Below, one piece after another: positions 1 through 11,753 of a DNA stretch of 64,000 nt. The notes under the pieces are model-generated. The model was not told where the DNA came from, searched no databases, and saw nothing but the letters and a program-made list of their open reading frames with translations. Both the position numbers and the translations under genes were made by a program. The stretch's first letter is position 1; the number at the start of each line of letters is the position of its first letter. The stretch comes from Pochonia chlamydosporia 170 (Eukaryota; Ascomycota; Sordariomycetes; Hypocreales; Clavicipitaceae): assembly GCF_001653235.2 (NCBI RefSeq), contig NC_035793.1:682001-746000 (forward strand), written 5' to 3'.

Positions 1-1689
1 GAAGACTCTGTTGATGCTTGTCATGCAGCTGTTGGTGTGGATGGTTTTGATGGAGGCGTCCTTGGTCGGTGTCTGGATGCAGCTTGAGCCACGCTTGATA
101 TTATGAACAGCCTTGGAGAGTGAGAGTGGCATCCAGAGGCGTAGAGTGGCATTTGATACGCCAATTCATGTCTCCTTTTGGTCCTCTTTCGAGAATGGCT
201 GCACCATGGCACAACATGGCAACCTCGTCGGCTCCGGAAATGCGACGGGCAGGTCTGACGACTGAGACTCGACTACTTTGACTGGTGCAATGCAAGCTCT
301 AAGTTCGCCGGAGCTGCATCATTTGGCAGAAACAAGGTGACGGAATCTTCGTGCGCCCGTCAAGCGAGCGAGAGGAACAGAGTACCAGGTCTCGCTTCCT
401 GTCGTCATGTTTTGCATCGGTTCTGCCATTCCATTCGGTCCAAGACTCTGCACGTGTGCTTCGCTCCTTCCTCGCCGAGTCCTCCCCCCAGTAATTGATA
501 CACAATTCCCCACCACACCTAGCATCACCCCTTCCCATTTTCCATGGTTCCTTGGACCCAAGTTTCCCCTCTTTGTCCTCCTACTCGTCCAATTCTGGGA
601 TTCTTTTTTGGTTCTGTTATTAATTTTGAAAAAGAAAGAGCCTAGCCCCCTGTTGCTTGTATAATACCAGGTCTTTTCGGGTAAAGCATAGAGTCCGACG
701 CAGTACTAAGGGCCACCTGCTGACGAAACCCAGGCTACCGGTTCCAATCGTGGTTGATCGCCACAAGATTCCTCCTCGCCCATGAGTCCGGCTGGTGCGA
801 AATAGGAACTACCGAATGGCCTCTCTTTTTGTGTGTTAGAACCGGTTACCTGTCTGCTTCGTACTCGCTTGGACCACCCAAGCCTGTCATCACCGCATTG
901 GTCACCGTGCCATCTCTGACATTTGCACAACACGCCGAGGCCAGCCAAGGAACACGCTACTAGTCAGTCGTCTGTTTTCGAAGCGGAGCTAGGCTTCTGG
1001 AATGACGGGGGTATTTTCTCCTTCTCAATCGCGACTCCATGCCTACAGCCAAGTGACCAATTCTCGCCCGCAACTAGTGCCTGGTGCCTTTTCGCTCTCC
1101 ACTACGGAGTCGTCGCCACAGACGGCGTCCATGCCGCTGCATAGTCGACCCGAAACATCTTTCCTCACTTGACTTTTCGTTCCTTCCCTCCACCTATTTC
1201 CTCTCTTCATTATTCTTCACCACCCCGAGCACAGCAATTTCGAATCGTGCTTATTGATCCTGCCGTTTTGAGCAACGGCCCCGACCTCAAAGAAGCGCCC
1301 GTCAGCAGACCATCAGCACTGACGATTTCCGGCTCCGACGGACCCCAACTCCGCACTGGCCGAACCATTTTAGCCATCCTGGTCACCTTTCTCCAGCAGA
1401 GGCGTGGCTACGGCCAGATCACCCACCCTGCGATTCAGGAAACCATCAACAGAGGAGGCAATTTTGGGCAAAGCGGCTTTTTTTTCTATTCCATTCTTCC
1501 GTATACGCCGGAATTTCGCATCATAGCAAACAGCGCCAACCTTCACGAGCAAGCCACCGGTATCTACGGGATCGATTTGTGTTAGTCACCACACAACTAC
1601 CAAGGAAACAATCTTTTTCTACTGCCTCATGTCGTCTGTGTTGAAATTCCGCAGCCTCCGTCGTTGATTCGACTTCGGCACGAGAAAAC
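1..1689. other. Upstream region, no gene seen
   Basis: No open frame here has protein-like composition or a recognisable domain. The last few hundred bases are C/T-rich, as in many fungal promoters and 5' leaders, and probably belong to the phosphate transporter that starts at 1690. Confidence 0.5.
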
Positions 1690-4101
1690 ATGGCTGCTTC
1701 CGTGGACGAAATGCTCCCTCCTCCTATGACGCCTAGTGGTCGCCTACGCACATATGGCGGCAACCGGGCGTTTCATAACTTTTACAACGATTATTCTCAT
1801 ATATCCGATCCCAATCTTCGCCGCCGACTGGCATTGTCCGAGATCGACAAGGTTCCGTTTGGTTTATACCGTACGTACTTGCACCTATTGTTCAACGTGG
1901 TGGCCAGCGTTGTGAGCATGGCTAATAATCTTTGTAGATGTCAGGGCGATCGTAGTTGCTGGAGTCGGCTTCCTTCTCGATTCATATGACATATTTTCAA
2001 TAAACCTTATAACAACTCTACTAGGAATGGTCTTCTGGACTGGCAACGATGTTACCAATGGTTTTGGCGGTAATAATGGCGTGCTACCAGACACAACTAG
2101 TCAGGCTTTGAAAGCCTCTACGAGCGCCGGGATCGTTGTGGGCATGATTTTGTTTGGCTGGCTTGCTGAGTAAGTCATCTTCAACAGAACACTGGGTAGA
2201 TGCATTACTGACAAGTGAAATAGTGCTCTGGGCCGTAGACGAATGTATGGTATTGAGTTGGCTATTATTATTTTTGGAACTTTTAGCTGTGCTTTAGTGT
2301 CATCCAGCCCGTCGATCAGTTCAGCTGGGCTCCTGATCTTCTGGCGAGTGCTCATGGTAAGTTTTCGGGTAGACTACGTACCCGTTTCGACCTGCGAGTT
2401 CTAACGGCACACAAGGGTATCGGCATTGGAGGCGACTACCCTCTCTCATCGGTAATTACGTCCGAGTATGTGACCTGTTCTCATGTGCACATGGATACGT
2501 TTTTCCTAACTGATTTCCAGATTTGCCCCGACGCGATGGCGAGGCGCTATGGTTGCTGCCGTATTCTCCATGCAAGGCCTTGGGCAACTTATGTCTGCCA
2601 TTGTCGCGCTTGTCACAACCGCAGCATTCAAATCGTCGTTTATCCGCATCCCCAATGAAGAACAATGCGACGAGGGCTGCCGCATAGCCGCCGATCGCGC
2701 GTGGCGAATCATAGTCGGCTTTGGTGCAATCCCCGCCTGTCTAGCTCTCTACTATCGAATCACAATTCCCGAAACCCCACGATATACCTTTGATGTACAA
2801 AACGACGTCGAAAAGGCTGATGCGGACATCAAAGCCTACGTATCCAGCAAATCAATCGGTGATTTTGACCGGCGACATTCACGGTCGAAGGTTTCCGAGA
2901 GCTCGCTCGACATTCCCCGAGCCTCATGGTCAGACGTGTTTGCCTATTTTGGCGAATGGAAGAATTTCAAGGTATTGGCCGGCACGACCATGTCTTGGTT
3001 CTTTTTGGTAGGTTTCTTTTGCCATGCTCGCATTGGTTGGTGGACTCTTGTATTGACTGGGTCTAGGATTTGGCATTCTACGGGTTGGGCTTGAATCAAA
3101 ACGTTGTTCTGCATGCCATCGGGTACGGCAGTGGCAGCAACATGTACCATAAATTGTACAACCAGGCCGTCGGCATGATCATACTAACGGCTGCTGGATC
3201 CCTACCCGGGTATTGGACAGCGGTTTTCACCATTGACACCGTTGGCCGCAAGCCATTGCAGGTGTTGGGATTTCTCTTGCTCACCGTTGTTTTCAGTGTC
3301 CTCGGCTTCAGGCTTAACTATTTAAGCGAAGGGGCAATGTTGGCACTCTATATCGTGGGGCAGTTCCTTTTTAACGCCGGTCCGAACACAACTACTTTCG
3401 TTGTTCCCGGCGAGTGTTTCCCAACCCGATATCGATCAACTGGGCATGGTCTTTCAGCAGCAATGGGGAAGATTGGAGCGATCGTCGCGCAAGGAATCAG
3501 CATACCATTACTTCGAAACGGACAGGTCGCCGGATGCATTGGCAACGCCTGTTCGCCTTATCTCGACCGGTTGCTGAAACTGTTTGCCCTCTTTATGCTC
3601 CTTGGCACCCTGGTATCGCTCCTCATTCCCGAAACGAAAGGCCTGACGCTGGAGGAATTATCCGGCGAATCTCGAACAAGCTATAACGCTGGCTGCAACG
3701 GCAGCATCAGGGTCGGGTCGCCGCGAATTCGAACATGGAACCCGTTCCACGGTGGGCAACCAGCGGGCTTTGCGTATCCACGGGCTCACGGCAGCCATTT
3801 TGGCAAGCACCATCGATCTCCTCGCGACGACATCATGGCTTCCCCTGAGCTGGTGGCGGAGAATATGCGACACAAACGATCTCAATTTTGGAGGAGACAT
3901 CGAAAATCACGGGTTGCCAGCGATGGCTCCAACGAGATTGCCTTGCGGAACAGGCAATCTGACACAACAGCTGGTTCTTCGGAGGCAGAGCAACATCTGC
4001 CGACATGGGGAGCAGGGTGGGGCAGAATAGACCGTGGAACACCACCTATGACGAACAGCGTGCAGTTGAATGACGTGGGAATGCTGTTGAAACCAGTATA
4101 A
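1690..4101 (+). CDS. Inorganic phosphate transporter, MFS family (PHO84-like)
   Basis: Plasma-membrane proton-coupled phosphate importer of the major facilitator superfamily. Six exons join in frame: 1690-1870, 1938-2169, 2224-2356, 2416-2465, 2521-3007 and 3067-4101, giving 705 residues. The family signature GIGGDYPLSSVITSE followed by FAPTRWRG is split across exons 4 and 5. Other MFS marks are DALGRRRMYG after TM2, PETPRYT at the start of the central loop, DTVGRKP in the second half, PGECFPTRYRSTGHG, and PETKGLTLEEL after TM12. The central loop is hydrophilic, as expected. Beyond PETKGL there is an unusually long tail of about 145 residues, rich in Arg, Ser and Gly; it could be a real cytosolic tail or read-through past an unrecognised intron. 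Transport family is certain; exact substrate is inferred from PHO84 likeness. Confidence 0.93.
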
Positions 4102-4758
4102 GCGAGGGAGGGCAGCATGGCACGATAATGTTACGATATTGGACTGGCTCTTTGTTTATTGGCGTTTTGGCTGGGTGCATTAGACAAGATACCTGTGCTG
4201 GAAGGCACTGTTTGCATAGAAGTAGCGTACATTACAAATGAACATCTCAATTATGATAAGACATGCCCGGTGACAGTTACTGCAGACGTATTTTCCTTTG
4301 CCATGCGATGTAGGTGCTGGAAACTAATTGCTCGCCCAAGAAGTGTTGTATGTGAGAGAGCGTCAAGGAGGATTGATATTGTTGGGGCCAAGTAGAAGAT
4401 GATGACTCAAGTAGAATTCATGGCTGCCATGTACATGTGGATAGATATAGGAGAAATGTTCAGTGGCAGTCAGAGATATGGCCCGACGCCGTCTATACAG
4501 GGATAGTAGCTATTTTCCTTGGTTTTTGTTTCCGGCACGAGATTCCCATTACAATATATATATATATACCCCCTGCCTCGTGTGCTGGAGTTGCACATGT
4601 AAAATGTATACACGAAGTCTCGCTTCCAAGATGAGCTATACCATCCGGGGGGGGGGGGGGCGATTTGGCGTTCACGGCTGACCAGCATGCCAACGAAGCA
4701 TGGCGGCTCATTGACGCCCGTCCCGGCTATTTATATCTTCTTTTCTCTGCCTACAGCG
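4102..4758. other. Intergenic, simple repeats
   Basis: Spacer between convergently arranged genes. It holds an (AT)n microsatellite at about 4554-4568 and a run of 14 G at 4647-4660. No supported gene. Confidence 0.6.
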
Positions 4759-5073
4759 TCAGTATCCCATCATCACGGCAGGTATGGACAGGGCGCAAAT
4801 ATACCAAATGCACTTGCAGTTTGAACACATGTCAGATCCCGAATCAAATCGTCCATTGACACATCTTCCCCCGATGTTGGACGCGCCACAGAACCTTGTC
4901 AGGTAGTCGTTGTCGCACTTGAAGTTGCGGCCGACATCGACGGCTGTGTCTGGTTCAGGCACAGGTGCGGCAATGGCAACGGCGGCTAAGGCGAGAATTG
5001 CGAAGAACTGCAAGCTCTGTTAGCTTTTTGCGTGTATTGAAATCACGACATGTACAGGGAATCGAACCTTCAT
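4759..5073 (-). CDS. Small cysteine-rich secreted protein
   Basis: Two exons, 5073-5068 and 5007-4759, encode 84 residues. The first exon is only ATG AAG; the intron begins GTTCGA, has a GCTAAC branch point and ends TTGCAG. Splicing produces a classic signal peptide, MKFFAILALAAVAIAA, followed by PVPEPDTAV, which resembles a propeptide. The mature part has seven cysteines (spacing C-x9-C-x7-C-x11-C-x2-C-x1-C-x4-C), so disulphide-stabilised structure is likely. I do not recognise a family; it fits the general look of fungal antimicrobial or effector-like secreted peptides, but no function can be assigned. The unspliced frame has no ATG, which supports the two-exon model. The hydrophobic C-terminus after the last cysteine is odd and could hide another splice. 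Confidence 0.72.
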
Positions 5074-8000
5074 TGTGAAATGTCGTGCGGCGTGGGTAGT
5101 ATATTGTAGGTAAATCGATCGACAGGATCCCAGAACCACAGTGGATGAAACAATGTCAATGTCTTGGTCGATCTCGAATGCCTATCAGGGCGACCAACTG
5201 GCCCTTTTAAAGCGATTTCGCATATACCAGGCACGCCAACAAAGTTATTTTTGAACATGAACACCCCAGCGCCCCTGCTGGGCCTGCCATTATTGCAGCC
5301 TGGGTTTTCTGCTGTCTGAGATCAAGCAGCGGATGGGCTTCTGCTCCGTACTATGCGAGAAAATGGCGTTGGGTGGGGGGAAATTGTGATGTCTCACTTT
5401 TCCCCCATGGATTAAAGGTGCGCCGGACAGAAAAGTGCCATGCAAGGCGGCCTGGCCCAATATTGGATTTCAATTTTTGGCGCAAACTTTGCATTAATTT
5501 CCGCTGGGCTGGATTTGATGTTGCGATGGATTGGTGGTGATGCTGGGGGGGTCGATTGGGTTGGGTAGCATGTCTGTCTCACGCACAACATTGGAAGCGG
5601 GAAAAAAGAAACAATGGGTTTGTCTTACTGGTTGTGCTATTTTGAGGGTGCATGTGGAGTGGGCGGCGATGCGAGGATGGCGCTTTTGTGGCATGGGAGA
5701 TGTTGAAATGCGGGATGAGTCTCGAAGATGGGATGAATTCAATGTTCGGTGATGATGGATTGTATGCATGGTGATACGGGCATCGGTAGATCAGACGGAT
5801 GAAGAGCTCCCAGCCATTGTTCGATTTGCAATTGATGGCTGTTTTCAGTCCAGGCACAAACACAGCAGAGAGCGGACCACCGGCACAGGCACCAGATAGG
5901 CTCAGGCACACTTGGCATCATTGATCAGGGTGGTGGCCATTGCCATGTCGTCGTCGGCAATTCATTTGCCCCTTTTTAAAAGTGCCGAGATCCCGTCCCA
6001 GCTGGTCGTGCCTGCCTCCACAGATGCGTAATATTCATACCCAGTGCCAAGTTGTTATTATGAGTTGGTATTATCTTGGAATACCGGTTTTCTTATCAGC
6101 TTCCTCTTCTGTACAAATGCCTTTGATGGTGCGCGATGCAGCGGTTTTAATGGTGCGGTCGTGGGCAGGGCAAGGTTCAACTGAGACAGTGTCTTGGAAG
6201 GGAGTTTGTGGGTGGAGGTCCAAACGGTCACGAGCTGAATAGTCGATGTTGGTATGCGGTTGGATACATGTATGGAAATTAAACTCTATCAACCAGACTG
6301 GATGGTGAACGCATGGACTGATGCGTATTTGTTTGGCTTGGGATGCAGTCGGGCCTTTAGCTTTGCGTCGTGAGGGATAAGACAAAAGGTCAGCTTTAGT
6401 TCAGTTTCGCCTGCCACATGCACGATCTCATCATGACAACAGACTACTGAGTAGACTACATCAACCATTTTCAAATGACACGCATGACTTACAGAAGAAG
6501 CAACGACGGATAGACAGCCAAAAAAAAACAATCATGATTCGGTGGCACGCATTTCTATCTCTTTTCCGTGCTTCCATTTCAGGCCGCCTCATCCAAGGCA
6601 AGATGGCAACCCTCACGCCCGCACTCGCTCTCTTTCCACCACAAGATGCTCTTATTCTTGGCAATATAATAAATATCACGCCTTGGCAGTGTTGGTTGAG
6701 ACGCAAGCCGCCTTTGTCACTCGGTAGAGCAGACGTAGAGCAGACTATTGCCACCGCACACACCGTGTGTTTGTTGGTGCAGAGAGCGAATTACACCAAG
6801 ACGTTGATTTTGTTGGACGTAGCCGGTGGAGCTATCGATTGTTCCTGCACGAAAGTCGTACCTTCCAATCTTGGGTCAGAAAACGTGGAAGGTACGTTGG
6901 CCCTGCGCGGGCTGATCATTGCAAGCTTGAAACACCATCCAGATTCGTCCCGTCTGAGGGCAATAACTTGTTTGTTGGGTTTTGTGCAGTTGACCTGTCT
7001 GATGTTGTTCTGTGCTGCAAGAAACGAGATGAGACGTGCATCATCGTACCACCAGATATTTCGAGGTTCAGTTGGTTCAACTGAGACCATACTCATGCCA
7101 TATTGCTTCTACAACACCTTCAGACACCGCAAACACTTGCACCAGACAGACCTCAAACTCCAACAAAACTCTAACAGGCACAGTTTGTCACAAGTCACCA
7201 AAATCTACAAGCAAACAGAAAGCGCATTTCGGTCACCAACACCTACCCCTCGTCCTCGAATCTTGTTACCCTTTTCAACACCACTTTCACAAACCGATAG
7301 ACATTCTAGCCCTGCACCAGAAACACCTCCGCAGCGCCAGTCAGTCACAAAGGCACTTTGGCCAGGTACGCTTGAAGCCTAGTCACCGTTAGATACATAT
7401 CGCATGGCTTCACTACCACGGCCTGCGCACTAGTTCCAACAATGGTGTTTCGGTCCTTTCCCTTGAAGGCATAGTAGACCTTCAACTCTCCTCACAAATG
7501 GATCGACGAGCGTTGCGTCGTGCGGAGACGGCCCAGAAGGATTCAACGCTCGGGTGTCATATTTTCAAACCTGGGGTCGATCATGAGGCTCCGGTCGAGA
7601 CCCCAGATTCCTACGTCTGCATGGTGCAGTCTGTATCGGGTGATGTTGGAGCTGGGAGGATTCTTGCCCGTAGCTTGTGCATGCCTGTTCTTATATGTGA
7701 TCATATTACTATGTCAGGGTGCTGTTGTGGCCCTTGTGACAGCCACGCTGTATGTCGGGCTTCGAGACCGAACTATCGATCGCTCTACGGGATACTCTCA
7801 GCTCACTTTCCGTGGGCTCAGTCGGGTGTGATGTTGGTCGGAACACTGATGAAGTTCTGATAACGGACCAAAACAACATTGGCTATGTTCGTTCTCGCCT
7901 CAACCCAGTTGTCGGGGACTTGACATCATGGTCGCCGTCTGGTGACATACTGCCGTAGATGCCAGCGACTCGGCGGCATCACCGACCTCCCGGAAGCACC

Positions 8001-9546
8001 AACAGAACCGCGGCGTGAACGCGTCTCAGATATTCACCAAGACTTTGGTCGCAAAATGCAACACTGGCGTAGCTCTCAGCTGCAGCACAAGTTGCACCAC
8101 GTTTTCAGGCGTCTGGAGAAGCCAGACTCTTCAAGGCTAGCAAGCCGTCGCGGCATGATGGTCGCAGCGCAACCTCTGCTGGCTTCCCATTAGCCCGCGG
8201 ACCATCATCCGTTTCGAGGAGAATAAGCCCCCCTTGTGGAGACGGCACAGAGTTGAAAAGCCTGGCGTTTTGGTGGCTGCTCTGGGTCCCGGAATGTGGG
8301 ATCTTTCACCTCCATTCTCCTGTGAAGATGCTGTGACACATGGCCCATGGGAATCTCCGTAGGTAAGGCGTTCCGATCAAGACGAGCGGATGAGTTGGCG
8401 AGATAGCCGATTGCGCATTGACAGCGGCACATTGTTACAGATTACAGCTTTTCGTCCAAGGCCGTGGTTCATCATCCCGTAAAGCGTGTTGTACCTGCAG
8501 GACGGTTCTCATCGCTTTGTCGACACTCACTGCCAACTCTTTGACTTGGGTATCAGACCCAACTCTCAAGCTAAAAGGAATGCCTAGGTGCAAAAAAGTC
8601 TCCAGCTCTGGAGATCAAGTGCAGTAGTATGCTGACCAGCCAGCGATCCCTGATCTTCGCATTAGCAGCAACTCTCGCCCTCCACTACAAAGCTAATCAC
8701 TAGTCGCAACCAACTCGGCCTGAACGGGCTTGTCAATCAGCAGCCATCAGAAAATATACCATTCTCTGTGGCTCCTCGTCAGGACGAACTGGATGGCGTT
8801 TTGGCCGTGGCTTGACGAAGGAGGTGGCGCTGTCAGAACTACATGTTAGCTTTTTTCTGTCAAGCTGCTTACAAAGGTTGAGGTAACATGTGAATCGATG
8901 GCGACTTGTGCAGCATGGAAGTGAAGATCTTGCCTTGTTGAATCTAGAGGGAAATGACTCGGAGTTGGAATTCAACTATAGTGCAACACCAAACTTTGCC
9001 CCTCGTGACTGAAGGTCACTGCAATTAGCCAAATGACATACAACGACGCTCACCAAACTTATGAATGACGCCCAATTTATCGTAAACATCTAGATGTCAT
9101 CTATTTCACGAGACATTCATTGCCGTCTGCACAATACGCAACACCGGGCAACCTGGCAATCCAACGGCATCCAACATCCAACAGCCCATGTTCATCCCAA
9201 GCACTAACCACACTAAAGCACATGTCAAACAGCTAAAGCAACCCACATGCAATCAAGACACCAGAACGGCCCGTTCAAAATGGGCCCCAAGCTGGCCCAT
9301 TCCCCTTATGTAAAATCCCAGACCCCCAGATTTTCCAGTCTAGGGCTGCAGCTGAAGACGGGGCAACGCGGCTCCGAGACCAAGTTGAAGAACCATCTGC
9401 AATTGGGAATTCCCCCCGGCTCTTGGCTCTTTAAACCCCGGATTGTCCCTGGCCATTTTCAGTTTTTAATATGAAGCCCTCCTCCTCGACAAATCTCAAA
9501 TGTAGAGTCTTCCCTCCCATAATCTGACTTTCCCCCAAAAGTCCAT
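5074..9546. other. Long gene-poor stretch (4.5 kb)
   Basis: I find no convincing gene. The longest open frames, including one of 282 codons at 6534-7382, have shifting composition and no domain. Around 7498-8190 three short frames in succession contain one hydrophobic stretch (about 7640-7760) and then polar sequence, as a decayed membrane-protein gene might, but I could not join them into a sensible product. It may hold non-coding transcripts or a long promoter for the rhodopsin-domain gene at 9547. Confidence 0.45.
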
Positions 9547-10912
9547 ATGGGCGAACTAGAGGGCTCCCACGTCCCCGGCGTACCGCAATACGAGCCGCCA
9601 GCCCTCCGGAAATGGCTCGTCCTCGTCGTCGCGTGGATGACCACCCTCGCTGGCCTGGCGGTCATGGCCAGACTCTGGTGTAGAAGGATACGAAAGCAGC
9701 AATTCTGGTGGGACGACTACCTCATCATGTTTTCTACCGTTCGTCCCCTTCACTCTATTACTCGGAGCAAAACTAACACACTTAGGTATGGAACTGGGCG
9801 GTCGTGGGCATCGGATTCGCCATGTTCATCGAAGGCGTGGGCTACCATGCCGACACGATTGGCGAGAAAGCCGTGGCCAATATATCAAAGTGGCTGCTCG
9901 TAACGGAAATTATATACGTGTGGAACTTGGCGTGGACGAAGCTCAGCCTCTTGTGCATGTACTATCGCATTTTCCGGTTTCCGTTTTTTAAAAAGCAGGT
10001 GATTTGCGTGGGGGCCTATGTTGTAATCTGGGCGGTTTGCGTGTCGTTTCTCTTCACGTTTATTTGTGTGCCGGTCGAGAAGCTGTGGCATCCGGATATA
10101 GAGGGCCGGTGTGTGAGCGAATTGGGGGTGTGGTTGGCGAATGCGAGCTCGACTATCTTCTCGGACGTTATTATCCTGCTGTTGCCGATCCCACAGGTGT
10201 GGAGGCTGCAGTTGAAGACGTTTGAAAAGGTTGGTCTGACGCTCGTGTTTGGCCTGGGCTTCTTGTACGTCCTCCATCACCACCATATAAAGCACCAGAC
10301 TAACAAACTAGCGCCGTCTTTGCATCCTCATACCGCACATGGGTCCTCTTCAACTACTCCAAACACGATGTTAGCTACACGCTCGCCCCGCTGCTCGCAT
10401 GGTCCGACATCGAAATGTCCGCCGGCATCATATCCGCCTGCCTCCCGACGATGCGGCCCCTCGTACGGCTGACCAGCGAGAAACTCGGTCTACGAAAAGT
10501 ATTTCGACTATCAAGATTCACTCGCTCTTCGGCAGATCGGTCGCAGGACCCCAACGCCAGCGACGTGAAGAGGTCGAATCGGAGTGATAGCCGTGGGGAG
10601 ATTGAGCTGCCTAGCTTTGTTACGCCGCAGTCGCTCCGTGTGACGGCCGAGTCGACGAGGCGGCAGGACAGGAATAGCAGTGCGTTTTATAGACTGCCGG
10701 ATGATGATCGTGGATTTGATGGGATACTCGTGGAGACGAGTCTTGAGTGGGGGCTCGAGTCGGAGGGTAAGGCTGGTGCTGCGGGCGCGCAGGTTACAGA
10801 GGTTCAGAGGACGAGGAATGAGACGGCGTATGATAGTAGTAGTAGTGTTGAGATGGATGGGCTGAGTGCCGCGACGAGTAAAAGTGAGGTTCCTATGAAG
10901 AGGGGGAAGTAA
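9547..10912 (+). CDS. Seven-TM fungal rhodopsin-domain (PTH11/SAT4-like) protein
   Basis: Three exons, 9547-9738, 9786-10264 and 10312-10912, give 423 residues. The pattern is that of the fungal rhodopsin-domain family: WWDDYLI after TM1, KLSLLCMYYRIF in TM3-4, a long outer loop with two cysteines (CVPVEKLWHP and GRCV), the D-x3-LLLPIPQVWRLQ segment, FGLGFF, and a terminal SAGIISACLPTMRPL motif. The last 150 residues are a Ser/Arg-rich cytosolic tail. Relatives include PTH11 of the rice blast fungus, a GPCR-like surface sensor, and the SAT4 family; ligands are mostly unknown. Located in the plasma membrane by inference. A second, damaged member lies at 34114-35482. Confidence 0.9.
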
Positions 10913-11753
10913 TGTATACGAATAGAGCGTTGATTTGGTTTGTAATAACATTGCTGCCCCAGCGTAGGCTGCACGTTATTTTATCTTGAGTAAGCCGTGA
11001 CCGTGAGTAAATGGCTGTTTTGTCATATTGAGTGTGCTGTGTTTATGAATAAATGGCTGCTTTACAAGATGTTGTTCTGTCGTTGCTGAGGCTGGAGGAA
11101 TACAATCCTGGATCCCAGATCAAGGTCCAGTCGGCAGACACAGACCACCAGATTGCGCCACGTCCCAGTATCATGGATCTCCACGGCCTGGTCTGCTATC
11201 AAGCACAGACCATACACCAAGGATACGGCTCCTTATGAACCTTTCAATCCCCATTTCCATGCATCAACCCTCTAGTACCCAAACTGTGAGCACAGCTACA
11301 TCCTGTGGTCATAAATATATGCCCACCGTAGTACATATCTATGGATACTCATGACATTCACTCTACATGATAGCACAGTCATCATACATCAACACCATCA
11401 AATTCGGTTACAGCATGTCAACACATTTGCACATCATCAGCATTATCAATCTCATTCATCATATGTGCGCTCAACCACTATCCAGCTTCATATGGACAAC
11501 CGCCGTCGCAATCCCCCATCCAATCTCCCAAGCTTCATAGGCGGCCACATCCAGAAGATATCCCAACCGCTCAATAACAAAAGAGACAAAGGTCAAAAGC
11601 CCATAAACATAGTCATACGTTAAAAAGTCTCAAGCAAGCCCGCTCGACTGTTTTGCCAATCCGCCCAATCCATCCGGGTATCGTAGCCATAAACATGTCA
11701 AAAACAGCAGTGCAGAACATAACACCGGTGACAGCCCGCCAGAAGGAAAGTAT
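10913..11753. other. Intergenic, nothing seen
   Basis: Spacer between two gene 3' ends. Only short frames of biased composition occur; no gene, RNA or repeat is supported. Confidence 0.5.

Noticed and set aside
5057..5068. GGTTCGATTCCC on the minus strand, like a tRNA B box
   Set aside because: The flanking bases do not form a T stem, and no A box or acceptor stem lies upstream; it is the intron start of the cysteine-rich gene.
6534..7382. Open frame of 282 codons
   Set aside because: Composition changes along its length, there is no domain or hydrophobic pattern, and no conserved-looking motif.
7498..7958. Possible membrane protein in two frames
   Set aside because: One hydrophobic stretch is present but I could not build a spliced product with continuous sense.
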